Of a stretch of 64,000 nucleotides of DNA, positions 36,502-45,140 are shown in pieces (within the stretch, counting starts at the first letter, position 1; each line of letters starts with the position of its first letter). The stretch comes from Hydractinia symbiolongicarpus (taxonomy: Eukaryota; Cnidaria; Hydrozoa; Anthoathecata; Hydractiniidae). A program made the position numbers and the translations under genes. Location: NCBI RefSeq assembly GCF_029227915.1, contig NC_079875.1:21879001-21943000 (forward strand), written 5' to 3'. The notes under the pieces were generated by a model, which was given only the letters and a program-made list of their open reading frames with translations, was not told where the DNA came from and did not search any database.

Positions 36502-37101
36502 ATGACCCTAGACATCGTAAAAAATCCGTGCACGAGCATCTTCACAGGACCTACAAGCTGTGGCAAGACGCAACGGGTCCTGGACTTGCTCGAGAATGAG
36601 TACAAAAAACACTTCCACGATATCGTAATGCTCTGCCCAACAATCCGCTGGAACAAGACTTACTTGGAGACATCCTCGCTTTGGCAAGATGACTACGTCT
36701 TTCTGATTGATCCCAAAGTCCAGCTGTTCGACTGGATAGGAAAATTGTAGTCGCTTCTAGCGGGTGAAGAGGCGCTGTTTATCGTTGATGACATGATCGC
36801 TGACGAGATTCTCGACAAAAAGTGTCAACCCTTGCTCGAGCTCGCTATCAGTGGGAGACATCACGAGCACAGTCTCTGGCTCTTAACTCAGTCGTATACC
36901 GCTTTGCCGAAGAACCTGAGAAGGCAGAAAAAGCAGCTCTTCATGTGGTACCCCTACAAGCGTTCAGACATGAGGCTAGTAGACGAAGAAACAAACATGA
37001 TCGGTGACTGGAGGGTGATCAATACCGGACTAGGCAAGTCCAACCACGCTTGCCTGTACGTTAGACTTGAGCATCCCAGGAGTTGGAAGATTCTTTCGTA
37101 A
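36502..37101 (+). pseudogene. FtsK/A32-like DNA-packaging ATPase with one premature stop
   Basis: From the ATG at 36,502 the ORF shows Walker A GPTSCGKT at 36,547-36,570, then an in-frame TAG at 36,748-36,750. It continues in the same frame with Walker B ALFIVDDM near 36,772 and the sensor-like LWLLTQSY, ending at 37,101. Length (about 199 residues) and motif order match the packaging ATPases of Polintons, virophages and poxvirus-type A32 proteins, which pump DNA into the capsid. The single stop separates the two nucleotide-binding motifs, so the copy is probably dead. Confidence 0.82.
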
Positions 37102-37116
37102 ATTCTTATAAATAAA

Positions 37117-37347
37117 ATGTCTTATGCAGAAGAATTGGGAAAGAAGCTTATGGAACAGATTAGGGAACTTAAATATGACCTGAGGCAAGCAGATGGAACC
37201 ATTGCCAACCTGGAGGAAGAGCTCGAGGAGAGCTACCGGGAATTGTCTGAACTGAGGCGTGGGCATTCTGACCACGTCACTTTCGTCAATGGGTCGTTGG
37301 TTCTACTTGGCATCATCTTTTTATACGATGCTATAAGAGAAGGGTGA
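37117..37347 (+). CDS. Small coiled-coil plus transmembrane protein
   Basis: An intact 76-residue ORF starting 16 bp after the ATPase stop, in the context TAAATAAAATG. Residues 5-50 form an acidic/basic heptad coiled coil (IANLEEELEESYRELSEL) and residues about 57-71 are hydrophobic (GSLVLLGIIFLYDAI). The family is not recognised; a membrane-tethered minor virion component is inference. Confidence 0.55.
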   Translation: MSYAEELGKKLMEQIRELKYDLRQADGTIANLEEELEESYRELSELRRGHSDHVTFVNGSLVLLGIIFLYDAIREG

Positions 37348-37372
37348 AGAAATTAGTGGAGTGACGCAGCAC

Positions 37373-37401
37373 ATCAGGTGTACCCGACGGGTACACCTGA
37401 T
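37373..37401. terminator. Intergenic hairpin C between convergent ORFs
   Basis: Perfect 13-bp arms ATCAGGTGTACCC / GGGTACACCTGAT with a 3-nt loop, placed after the + strand coiled-coil ORF stop (37,347) and at the end of the minus-strand capsid-like ORF. It could end transcripts from both sides. Confidence 0.7.
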
Positions 37402-37768
37402 CAGGCATACACAAGCGGAGAACGCACGCATTTTTGGTAGCCACAGATCCCTATATACTGCGAGTATATTGAAATCGCTGATGTTTTGTGGCCGTTCAGG
37501 TTTATTCGAAGGTTCTGCACCAGGGCCTTGCCCATGTTGCTGACGATGGTGCGTTTGGTGTTGGTACCTGTGAGCTCCAGGTCGAATAGGAGCCTGAGAG
37601 AGCCTGGAAAAATTACGTCGTTCTGTCCTAAATTGGGGACGTCGACATACAAGTCTTCGTTCTAGTTGATTGTGCTAGGGACATGGGAGACTTTGACACG
37701 CTGCTTCTTCCACTTCATTGCTAGCATGTCCTTAAGTCCTTGTATGGATCAAGTTTGGTTCCGTACAT
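37401..37768 (-). pseudogene. Capsid-like protein, N-terminal fragment
   Basis: On the minus strand a candidate start lies at 37,768. After an in-frame break a conserved stretch follows: VPNLGQNDVIFPGSLRL, then LELTGTN and MGKALVQNLRINLNGH. This jelly-roll-like strand pattern resembles the N-terminal part of Polinton capsid proteins as I know them. The frame ends at the hairpin at 37,401 and no further capsid sequence follows, so most of the protein has been lost by deletion. The identity as major capsid protein is tentative. Confidence 0.45.
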
Positions 37769-37800
37769 GTTTATTAGTAGGGAGGTTTTCGTTCAAATAA

Positions 37801-39106
37801 ATGTCGATTAATCCGGAAGAAGGGGCTTTTAAATATATTCCAGAGAGGTCTGAGGATCAGCCAGAGAACATTGAGCTCAAGGAGTTCCCATCCGATATCC
37901 TAACGCCTCAGGAGTCAAGCACTATGGTCGAAGAGCAGCCGGCTCAGCAGCAGGGAGATTCACGTGATAGAGTGACGAAATCTGTACTACGAAAAGAGGT
38001 AATTGATTTTTACGCACATCTTAATATCTTGAACCTGGGACCTCTGGATGAAACCCGGATATATATAAATGTAACCAAGGGTAGCTTCGAGCTTGAAGAG
38101 AAACAATTTTTTACAAAGGTATAAGGGTTACGAAGGAGAATGGGACCGGGTTCCTTGCATTAAGTACATTAAAAAGTTATGGCCTTACGGATCAAGATAT
38201 TCGAGATATGGGCTTCACTAACTATCTCACTACGCCCAACAAAGGCAGTAAAGCACAGGCTCAGAACAAGGACAAGGCAACGAGGACAAAGCTGATGTTC
38301 TTTTTAATGAGGGTAAAAAGGCTTGGGTGAGACGATTGAGATGGAAACAATTGATAGCATTCAAAATTTTGCGTATGATGTAGAGGGTTTTGTCGATACT
38401 TCGTTCGCGGGCATCGACGATGAGATCGAGGTCCCTGATATGAGAAAGATAAAGCTCGAAATTGAAAACCTACAGGATAACATTAAAAAATTAAAGGGTG
38501 ATATTATTAAATATGATAGCGAAATCAATACGAGAGAGGCCAAGCTGAAAGAACTTAAGAAGCAGAAGCCCGGGGTGCGAAGGCTTCAGGATATTGATGA
38601 TCTTGAGAAGGAATTGAAGAAATTGAAGGAAGATAAGAAGGATGAACTGGGTAGGCACGGTATACTTTCCTCCGAGGTTTTTAAGCAACTGAGTCTGAGC
38701 TGATGAAAATCGCTGGGGACGATAAAACCTTGGTTGAAAAGCTCAGGCTCTTTTTCAAAGAGCAAGGCTTGGCCATAGCTAGTATTGTCTCGGCTGTGGG
38801 CTTGCTGATCTCTACGTTGGTGCTCGCGCTTACGGGAGGAAGTGCAGGAGCGGGTGCTGCAGCAGGAGGCAGTGCTGGTAAGGGTTTTGTACGGAAACAA
38901 CTTGAAAGACTCGGAAAGTACTTGAAGTATCTTGCAGGGAAAGCAGGTGCAGCTCTTCCAGGGATCATTGGCAGCGTAGTCTCGATCTTTTTTCAGAGTG
39001 GCTGCCAAAATTGTAGAGTACGCAGCTCAGCATCTATACCTGGCTGCTGCTGGTGCTGTGGGTATTTTTGTGGCTTATATGGGGAACAAGAGGGGTGGCA
39101 AGAGAT
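37801..39106 (+). pseudogene. Coiled-coil protein with a Gly-rich hydrophobic C-terminus, frameshifted
   Basis: Starts at the ATG at 37,801 (context CAAATAAATG). The N-terminal acidic part (37,801-38,124) shifts frame near 38,115 into TGFLALSTLKSYGLTDQDIR. An acidic region (IDSIQNFAYDVEGFVD) precedes a long heptad coiled coil (38,440-38,680). After another break at 38,700 comes LFFKEQGLAIASIVSAVGLL, a Gly/Ala-rich segment, AGAALPGIIGSVVS, and after a shift near 38,990 a last hydrophobic helix (LYLAAAGAVGIFVAYM). The pieces look like one gene of about 430 residues that is recurrent in cnidarian Polintons. The hydrophobic Gly-rich end suggests membrane interaction. Confidence 0.55.
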
Positions 39107-39165
39107 CGTAGACGAAGAGGCTAGCGGTGGCGAAGACTCTAGTATGTTGACAAAACACACTAGAC

Positions 39166-39601
39166 CTATTTCTTCACCCAGATATAGGCGAGGATTAGCC
39201 CTACTCCTGCTGTAATCAGGGTAGCCTTGGTATCTTTGTGTTTGTGGGCCTTACCAAGGGGTTGGTTACTAATGACCCCTATTTCAGACCCTGATGCTCG
39301 ATGTTTAGTAGACTGCAAGATCCTTCCAAGGGGGGGGGGCACAAGCAGATGTTGCGCAAAAGACGGCAAAATGGAGCTGAGTGGACCAGAGACTGAAAGG
39401 GTGGCTTTGCCAGGTATTCAACACCGCACCAGAGTGGAACTCGTAGTCGACAAAGATGTCTGGGAATTTGACCATGAACGAGGACCCCTTCGCATCAATA
39501 ACGATGGATTGGGAGTAGAGGTCTTCACCCTCGAGTTATTTGAGATATCTCCCGTGTGTAGGGGCATACTTTGCCTTCGGGTAGTACGAGTAAATGCTCA
39601 T
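39166..39601 (-). pseudogene. Minus-strand ORF with C-terminal transmembrane helix, one or more breaks
   Basis: Start codon at 39,601 inside a palindrome shared with the divergent + strand ORF. It reads MSIYSYYPKAKYAPTHGRY, then a stop, then YSQSIVIDAKGSSFMVKFPD and further residues, ending with TLITAGVGLILAYIWVKK at 39,166. A run of nine G (C on this strand) near 39,333 is a likely slippage point. The family is not recognised; the C-terminal membrane helix is clear. Confidence 0.4.
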
Positions 39602-39621
39602 GTTTCTTTAAAGAAACATGA
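39598..39621. promoter_or_regulatory. Palindrome embedding two divergent start codons
   Basis: A perfect 24-bp palindrome with TTTAAA at its centre. The minus-strand ATG (39,601-39,599) and the plus-strand ATG (39,618-39,620) are its two mirror ends. It could act as a bidirectional start or regulatory site or form a hairpin at the 5' end of both transcripts. Confidence 0.6.
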
Positions 39622-40120
39622 AGCAACTCTACGTCACGGATATAGAGAAACCCACGATATTCGAGGACTACCTAGAGGATCAATCTGAAGTCGATCAGCA
39701 TTCGACCTACGTGGCTTAACCTCTTCACTAAGAGTCGGATCAATATCCATAACTCGGGGTCCAAGTCGACTGAAGTCGGGGATTTGGAAGTCACCATCTC
39801 GATCGAGTGGGGTTTGTATCGAATTGAGGATCTCGCGGCCATAGTCAATAGTCAAGCAGGGGATAGGATTAAGCTCTTTGTACTCAGGAACGGATACTGC
39901 AGGCTTAGGGTTAACGAGGGGTATGATGTGATAATCGATCAACCACGGCAGGACATTATGGGCTTTTGAAAACAAGGTAAAGTTTACCAAGGGCGACTAT
40001 AAGAAATCCTACAAGACTGACGTATACCGACTTGCAATAGGGGCCATCTGTTTGTGTCAAAACGAACTTGTACTTGTCCTTGCGCATCGCCTCGAGAAGA
40101 GGCCCCCTATTCATAGTTAA
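39618..40120 (+). pseudogene. Plus-strand structural-type ORF, frameshifted
   Basis: From the ATG at 39,618 it reads MKQLYVTDIEKPTIFEDYL, then a stop at 39,717. In the +1 frame NLFTKSRINIHNSG and VTISIEWGLYRIEDLAAIV follow, then DVIIDQPRQDIMGFENKVKF and KKSYKTDVYRL before the frame dissolves near 40,040-40,120. The beta-rich pattern with IxxLLGF-like DIMGF resembles an uncharacterised Polinton protein, possibly a minor capsid component. Its 3' end runs into a convergent minus-strand ORF, suggesting a deletion. Confidence 0.4.
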
Positions 40121-40174
40121 GTAGTTAGGAACATGTAGTGCTTTCGCTTCCTTTTTCAATGCGGGAACGTTCAT
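39956..40174 (-). CDS. Short SAP-like ORF, probably 3'-truncated
   Basis: From the ATG at 40,174 it reads VPALKKEAKALHVPNYL then NRGPLLEAMRKD, a SAP-like helix-turn-helix comparable to the one at 31,868 (L..A...GL..Y...K..L...L). The remaining residues overlap antisense to the 3' end of the + strand ORF and are probably out of register. It may bind DNA; a hairpin lies 6 bp upstream of its ATG. Confidence 0.45.
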   Translation of the reverse strand: MNVPALKKEAKALHVPNYLTMNRGPLLEAMRKDKYKFVLTQTDGPYCKSVYVSLVGFLIVALGKLYLVFKSP

Positions 40175-40180
40175 GTTTGT

Positions 40181-40205
40181 TTGTATGTTGAAGTGCAACA
40201 TACAA
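40181..40205. terminator. Intergenic hairpin E
   Basis: Perfect 10-bp arms TTGTATGTTG / CAACATACAA with a 5-nt loop. It lies 15 bp beyond the stop of the upstream minus-strand ORF (40,220) and 6 bp before the next minus-strand ATG (40,174). Confidence 0.65.
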
Positions 40206-40219
40206 CACTTTACACGCCC

Positions 40220-40831
40220 TTACAAGACAGTGAAACCCTCGTCGTCGTCAGAGTCACTAAAGTAGCAAGTGCTGTATTCCTCAACCTCTTTATATTTACA
40301 CTCTTCCAAGTGGGTCTGTGCGTAGTAGTTGCGCTTTTGCCTATAAATGCTCGCTAGTTTAATGATAGCCTTGCATTCGCAGCTTTTTTGTAGTATCTTC
40401 TTCTTATGGAAGTTGGTTCTGACTTTACCATCCCACATCTTGAGCTTGGTGCTGAGGTACCGTCCTTTTCTCACGCTGATATTGGTGAATCAAATCCCCT
40501 CCAAGGACACCACCTTGTCCAAGATCTCCTCGTATTTTTCTAACCATTCAGGATAGCTGGCCAGATCGAACGACATCGTTAGCGCAGAACCCTCGCTGTA
40601 ATGAGAGACACCCTTGGAGCGGATCTTTTCAGGGGTCAGTATCACTAACGGTGCTAGGTTGCCGTCTTGATCCTGGTAACCAATCACGAAGCGCTCATCC
40701 TTGCCTTTGTTTGCTGGGATAGAGTCGCTCAGTACGAGGTTTTCGACTTGGACTTCTTCGATTTTTAGCCGTTTCGAATTGGTGTAAAAGTCTTCAGATT
40801 TTACAGTTTTATCTCCGAATTTCAATAACAT
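40220..40831 (-). pseudogene. Unknown Polinton protein, one in-frame stop
   Basis: ATG at 40,831 (context AAATAGATG). It reads LLKFGDKTVKSEDFYTN, EDERFVIGYQDQDG-like and ILTPEKIRSKGVSHYSEG segments, a TGA at 40,490-40,492, then in the same frame KLKMWDGKVRTNFHK and an acidic C-terminus (YFSDSDDDEGFTVL). Total about 203 codons. The early region resembles ORFs of unknown function shared by Polintons and large DNA viruses, sometimes suspected to bind DNA. I do not assign a function. Confidence 0.45.
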
Positions 40832-40878
40832 CTATTTCTTAGGGACAATTTGCTCCACCAGGATCTTCTATGTCGTTG

Positions 40879-41019
40879 CGCAATGACAGCTTCCACCATT
40901 ATACATGATATACTCATGGTAACAGTACCAGCAGAGCTTGGCTGTTATGAAGAACCTCCGTCCGCAGGAGCATCTGTCATAGGTGTCGAGTATCTTTTCG
41001 CTGTCGTCGCAGTGTTCCA
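40879..41019 (-). CDS. Zinc-binding miniprotein, 46 residues
   Basis: From the ATG at 41,019 this short ORF has seven cysteines in knuckle-like spacing: CSCGRR, CWYC, then GGSCHC with several His. It ends at a TAG at 40,879. The ATG stands 1 bp from the base of hairpin F. The Cys density and intact frame argue it is real. Function unknown; zinc ribbons in such elements often act in transcription. Confidence 0.5.
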
Positions 41020-41020
41020 T

Positions 41021-41049
41021 TTATCTTACAACCCCGGGTTGTAAGATAA
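41021..41049. terminator. Intergenic hairpin F
   Basis: Perfect 14-bp arms TTATCTTACAACCC / GGGTTGTAAGATAA with a single C loop, between the DUF4116-like gene (stop 41,079) and the zinc miniprotein ATG (41,019), both on the minus strand. Confidence 0.7.
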
Positions 41050-41078
41050 GCAGTGATCTTCCTACCTTATGCTAACTC

Positions 41079-41578
41079 CTACGTGAGCCCCAGGGGAACA
41101 CGTCCTGGGATCTGAAATGCTCCGGGACATATTCTAATAGCAAGGGTCTCCATACAACAGCCTCGGTGCACATTTCCTGGGTCTTGAAACGGTACGGAAC
41201 ATATTCGAACATCCAGGGTTCCTCTTGAACAGCCCCAGCACACATTTCCTGGGTCTTTAAATGGTCCGGAACACCCTTGAACGCCCAGGGTCCCTCTTGA
41301 ACCGCCCCAGCACATATTTCTTGGGCCCTGAAAGTTTCTGGAACATACCGGAGCGTCAAAGGATTCATTTGAACTGCCATAGTACACATTTCCTGGGTCC
41401 TGAAAGTTTCTGGAACATACCGGAGCGTCAAAGGATTCATTTGAACTGCCCTGGTATATGTTCTTGCGTCTTGAAACGATCCGGAACATCCTGGAGCAGC
41501 CAGGGTTTCCGTCCGAAAACCTCTGTAATGGCCCACATTTCATGTGTCTTGATATGGTCGCGAGTTGCATTCCCATGA
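41079..41578 (-). pseudogene. DUF4116-like tandem-repeat protein, one frameshift
   Basis: About six repeats of about 24 residues (72 bp) are visible, each of the form K/RTQEMCxxAVxxxPxxLxYVPxxF, for example EMCTMAVQMNPLTLRYVPET. This is the pattern of DUF4116 repeats seen in large DNA viruses and animal Polintons. The first repeat is in another frame from the rest, with a shift near 41,460. Two adjacent repeats (about 41,328 and 41,400) are nearly identical at DNA level. It is the last gene before the right inverted repeat. Function unknown. Confidence 0.65.
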
Positions 41579-41634
41579 TGTCGGCTCATGTTTATTATTA
41601 TATCCCAGGCTCAACTAGCAGTCACCCCTTTGAC

Positions 41635-41841
41635 GAGTATGGGACTCTCCCCTACTCAATTGCGCATGCGTAGGATTTTGTTGATGTCAGCATTATTCCC
41701 CATTCTCAATGAGTCGGCATTGCGCATGCGTTGATTTTTATCGGTATTTCCTTGAATTGTCGGATTTATCGGATTTGCCGAGAGGGGGATTTCCCTTGTC
41801 GTCATCGTCGACTGCGCTAGAACATAGATTTTACTATCTCC
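41635..41841 (-). repeat. Polinton right terminal inverted repeat
   Basis: Reverse complement of the left repeat with few substitutions and small indels. It ends TTTACTATCTCC and is followed by the target duplication GAGACA at 41,842-41,847. Confidence 0.92.
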
Positions 41842-41847
41842 GAGACA
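41842..41847. repeat. Target-site duplication, right copy
   Basis: GAGACA, matching 31,599-31,604. Confidence 0.8.
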
Positions 41848-42240
41848 AGAAAGTTGATGCACTGTAATATGAAATTGCTCATTAAAATCAAGACAGACGT
41901 AGAAAAAACACAACCAGTTTTCCTATTTCTTATAACTGATTGAAGAAATAGGGTTTACATCCCACCTTCTTTTATCCCAACTTCGTCCCTAGGGTCTTAA
42001 AAAGGGTTGATACACGCGGGTCTGCCATCAACGCGTACGTGTACTTTCGGTTTTACAAATGCCGTGACCACACATTCTTAAAGCGTGCACAGTTTACAAG
42101 ATATATTTTAAAGATAGTAAGCCTGGCCATCTTATTATGATTACTTGCTACCTCCAGGAATCCACGAAGACAAAGCCTGTTCATTCATTCTTTCCTAGCA
42201 GCAGAGCAAAGAAGTTAGTGGCTGGCATTCAACTTGGAAA

Positions 42241-44516
42241 ATGAAGTTATTAGCTGCTTGTTTCCTTTTAACTTTGAGCGGCACATTTGCTGCTGACTCT
42301 GTGATGGTGACCAAGAAAGTATTCTTTGATGTTACGATTGGTGATCAAAAATCAGGTCGTATTGTCATTGGTTTGTTTGGAGAAGTTGTCCCAAAGACAG
42401 TGAAAAATTTTTATGCTTTGTGCACTCACGAGGTAGGTAGCTAAATCAGAATTACTTACTGTGACTGGAGTGACTATTCACAGTCTTTTTTCGGAAAATT
42501 TTGCAATGTGTGTGTGCACACTATCACATGCCTTTCCTGAAAAAGCTTGTATTCAGATATAAAAGTTGCATAGATAACTTTAAGTTTATGGAATGCAGAT
42601 TTTTGACATGAACATACATTCTGGCCGGTAAAGCAGGAACTAGGGTAAAATGTTTATTATTGAAATTCGTACAGATTTTTTGGAAGCACAAGATCTGGAG
42701 TTTTATCCTTTTGATTCCATCCCTTAAAAATTCAATAATGATTGCTTTTTTAAATTCACGATTGTACTTTGTTCTTTTAGAAAGGATTTGGCTTTAAGGG
42801 AAGTAAATTTCATCGTGTTATTAATCAATTTATGATGCAAGGAGGTGATTTCACCAATGGTGATGGCACAGGTAAATATTTTTTTTACTTTGTTGCAATG
42901 GGAGCTGTTGTATATATACAACTACATTAAATGCCCCTCTCAACCTCTTTTTACACCCCCTCCCCCCTTCCTCTCTGTTAGACAGCCTCAGTCCCATTCT
43001 GGCCAGAAAATTCCTTGGTATCAAAATTTTGCAGTTTATGAAGTGTAATATAGAAGCAGGATTGTCGATTTAAATTAGTTTTTTAGTCGATTCAATATAG
43101 TTTTTTGTTTTTTAAACTACTGTAAAATTGACTTTAAATAAGGAAATAAATAAATAAAATAAAACCGTGACAAAGGGGGGGGGTTGATATATATATCGCC
43201 AATGTTACTTTAAGCCCTTAAAATTTTGATTTTCCATGACTTAATTGAGCCCAAACGTGGGTCAAAAAAACATATTTAGAAATATTTAAATTTTTCAGGA
43301 CACTTATTCGCATTTATTTTAAAAATAAAAAAATATACTTTTTGGTTGTAGTAAGGCACCACTTTTTATCTTAGAACCCTATGGGGAACTTACTAAGTCA
43401 GAAAAATACACAATTTACATCAACATTACTGTCTATCAACAAGAATTAGATTGGTGAGACATGCCTTGAATCAGAAAAGTCGTCTAAAAAACTTTGACCA
43501 AAAACATAATGACAAATATACTGCAGTGGTATCATCTATAACCTTTAAAAGTTTGTTGGCGTAGAATTCTCAAAAATGTTTTATTTTATACAATTTTCTG
43601 TAATACTTTGAAGGTTTGGTTTCTTTGTGGCTAATGTGATAAAAGTACTGTTTTGCATTTCTGAAATAATTTAGGCAAGTTTTAAAATACATTATTGTAC
43701 AAGAAGTTAAAAGGTTATTTAAAAATTTGCCTTTTTCAGCGATTTTGGCACCCTTGTTTATAGCATTGGAAAGTCATTTAAAGTTTTGTCTCATTTTTTT
43801 TTCGAACTTGTTTACTCCTGGGAAAATTCTGAAAAAAGTGAAGTACTAGATTTTACTTTTTGAAAATGAGTGGCTGCTTTTTGTTACAGGCTGGCTTTTT
43901 CTTAGTTGTTTTTACTATGACCCCTTCCTAAATTTAATAACCACTGCCCCACCCCCCTCTTAAGGAATAGTTAAACTAAGGATTGGCAACTGTGATGTAA
44001 ATTAATGCAACTGTACTCCTCCGCTGTGTCCATAGTATCCCTGTTAGTTTTTATCCTGCAGGTGGAAAAAGCATATATGGTGAAAGATTTCCTGACGAAA
44101 ACTTTAAATTGGAGCATTACGGTCCAGGATGGCTATCCATGGCAAATGCAGGGGCTGACACAAATGGCTCACAATTTTTTATCACGTTTATAAAAACAAC
44201 TTGGTTAGATGGCCGTCATGTTGTTTTTGGCAAAGTTATTGAAGGAATGGTGAGCGTATTTTTAACTTTGTGACGTTGTTTTTCGTTTTTTTTTATCGTT
44301 ATCTTGTTTTTGTAAAGGTATTGGACATTCAGACTTATTTTTGCATTTTCTTTTTACAAAAGTCACATTAAAAAAATTGCACATTTTTTCTAGGATGTTG
44401 TGCGTGCTGTAGAAAAAGTGAAGACGAACGATCGTGATCAACCAACCAAAGACGTAGTGATAGCTGATTGTGGAGCTTTAGAAGTTGAAAAGCCATTCGC
44501 AATCAAAAAAGAATAG
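42241..44516 (+). CDS. PPIB: Cyclophilin B-type peptidyl-prolyl isomerase, secretory
   Basis: Exons 42241-42432, 42781-42871, 44062-44249 and 44394-44516 join in frame to about 197 residues. A signal peptide ([16 protein letters not shown]) leads into a complete cyclophilin domain with [37 protein letters not shown] and [10 protein letters not shown]. The catalytic Arg of FHRVI and the Trp that confers cyclosporin sensitivity are present. The C-terminus KPFAIKKE resembles the ER-retained cyclophilin B tail. It catalyses cis-trans isomerisation of proline bonds during folding of secreted proteins such as collagens. The gene begins about 400 bp after the Polinton, so that interval must hold its promoter. 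Confidence 0.92.
42872..44061. other. Cyclophilin B intron 2, no feature recognised
   Basis: A 1.2-kb intron, A+T-rich, with short C and G homopolymer runs near 42,955 and 43,177 but no identifiable element. Confidence 0.4.
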
Positions 44517-44637
44517 ATTTTTATTCAATTTGTATCCCATTTTTATCGTTTTCATATTTTTACTAACTCGTAAATTTACATCGTATTTATTTTACTTAAC
44601 CCTTTAGTGTCCAACTTAAAATATTTTTCGATTTTAT

Positions 44638-44970
44638 GGGACCGTAGTTTAGTATCACTCTCGTACTGCGGGAGACCGGAGTTCGATTCCCCTGGGCGGC
44701 GATTCAATTTGGGCAATTGAATATTACCATAGCCCCGGGTTAACCCAAGCCATGTGAGGGAAATTGGGGAGATGGCGCACTGTGTGGGCCGTGTTGCAGG
44801 GAGTTGTCTGGTAAAGCGGTGACCTTGATAAGTTTGGGTAGCTTAAAGAGAGCATTAAATACTCAAGGACTCCCCGTCAAAAGCAATGGCTCTTCCTGGA
44901 AAAAATAGACAGGGTATATCCCTCGATATTTGTGAGGCTAGCCATGTAAAATATGCACATCTATCTATCT
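44638..44970 (+). repeat. tRNA-Asp-like derived SINE
   Basis: The head has an A-box-like TAGTTTAGTATC and then GCGGGAGACCGGAGTTCGATTCCCC, almost the T-arm half of a eukaryotic tRNA-Asp with an intact B box. A roughly 230-bp body follows and the unit ends in an ATCT tail (ATCTATCTATCT). The 5' acceptor and anticodon parts are eroded, so it is a SINE and not a functional tRNA. It lies about 120 bp after the cyclophilin stop. Confidence 0.75.
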
Positions 44971-45140
44971 AAAACGATTTTTAAAGATTAGCAGGGGTAT
45001 GTAATGAATTTTGGTGAAATACGAAATATCTTTCTGTTTATGCCCGGGTAATAGTTTGAAGTTAAGTAACTACATATCTTCTGGAAAGCAGTATCTTCTA
45101 ACTAATGGAAGATACATCAATCCTGTGATAAGTTCATTAA

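Larger units (their letters stand above)
31605..41841. mobile_element. Polinton/Maverick-like element, 10.2 kb, complete but decayed
   Basis: The element is bounded by terminal inverted repeats 31,605-31,809 and 41,635-41,841, which match over nearly their whole length with scattered differences. GAGACA directly flanks it at 31,599-31,604 and 41,842-41,847, a 6-bp target duplication as expected for Polintons. Inside are a family-B protein-primed-type DNA polymerase, an HNH nuclease, a packaging ATPase with Walker A GPTSCGKT, a capsid-like fragment and several small viral-style ORFs on both strands, all without introns. Its base composition is less A+T-rich than the host flanks. Most long ORFs carry stops or frameshifts, so it is an old endogenous copy. 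No integrase or protease was found. Confidence 0.9.

Noticed and set aside
37361-37543. Plus-strand ORF overlapping hairpin C and the capsid-like fragment
   Set aside because: Opened by the inverted repeat and antisense to the conserved capsid-like frame; no domain.
31605-41841. Polinton region considered as a free DNA virus contaminant in the assembly
   Set aside because: A target-site duplication and host sequence on both sides plus many broken ORFs show an old genomic insertion.
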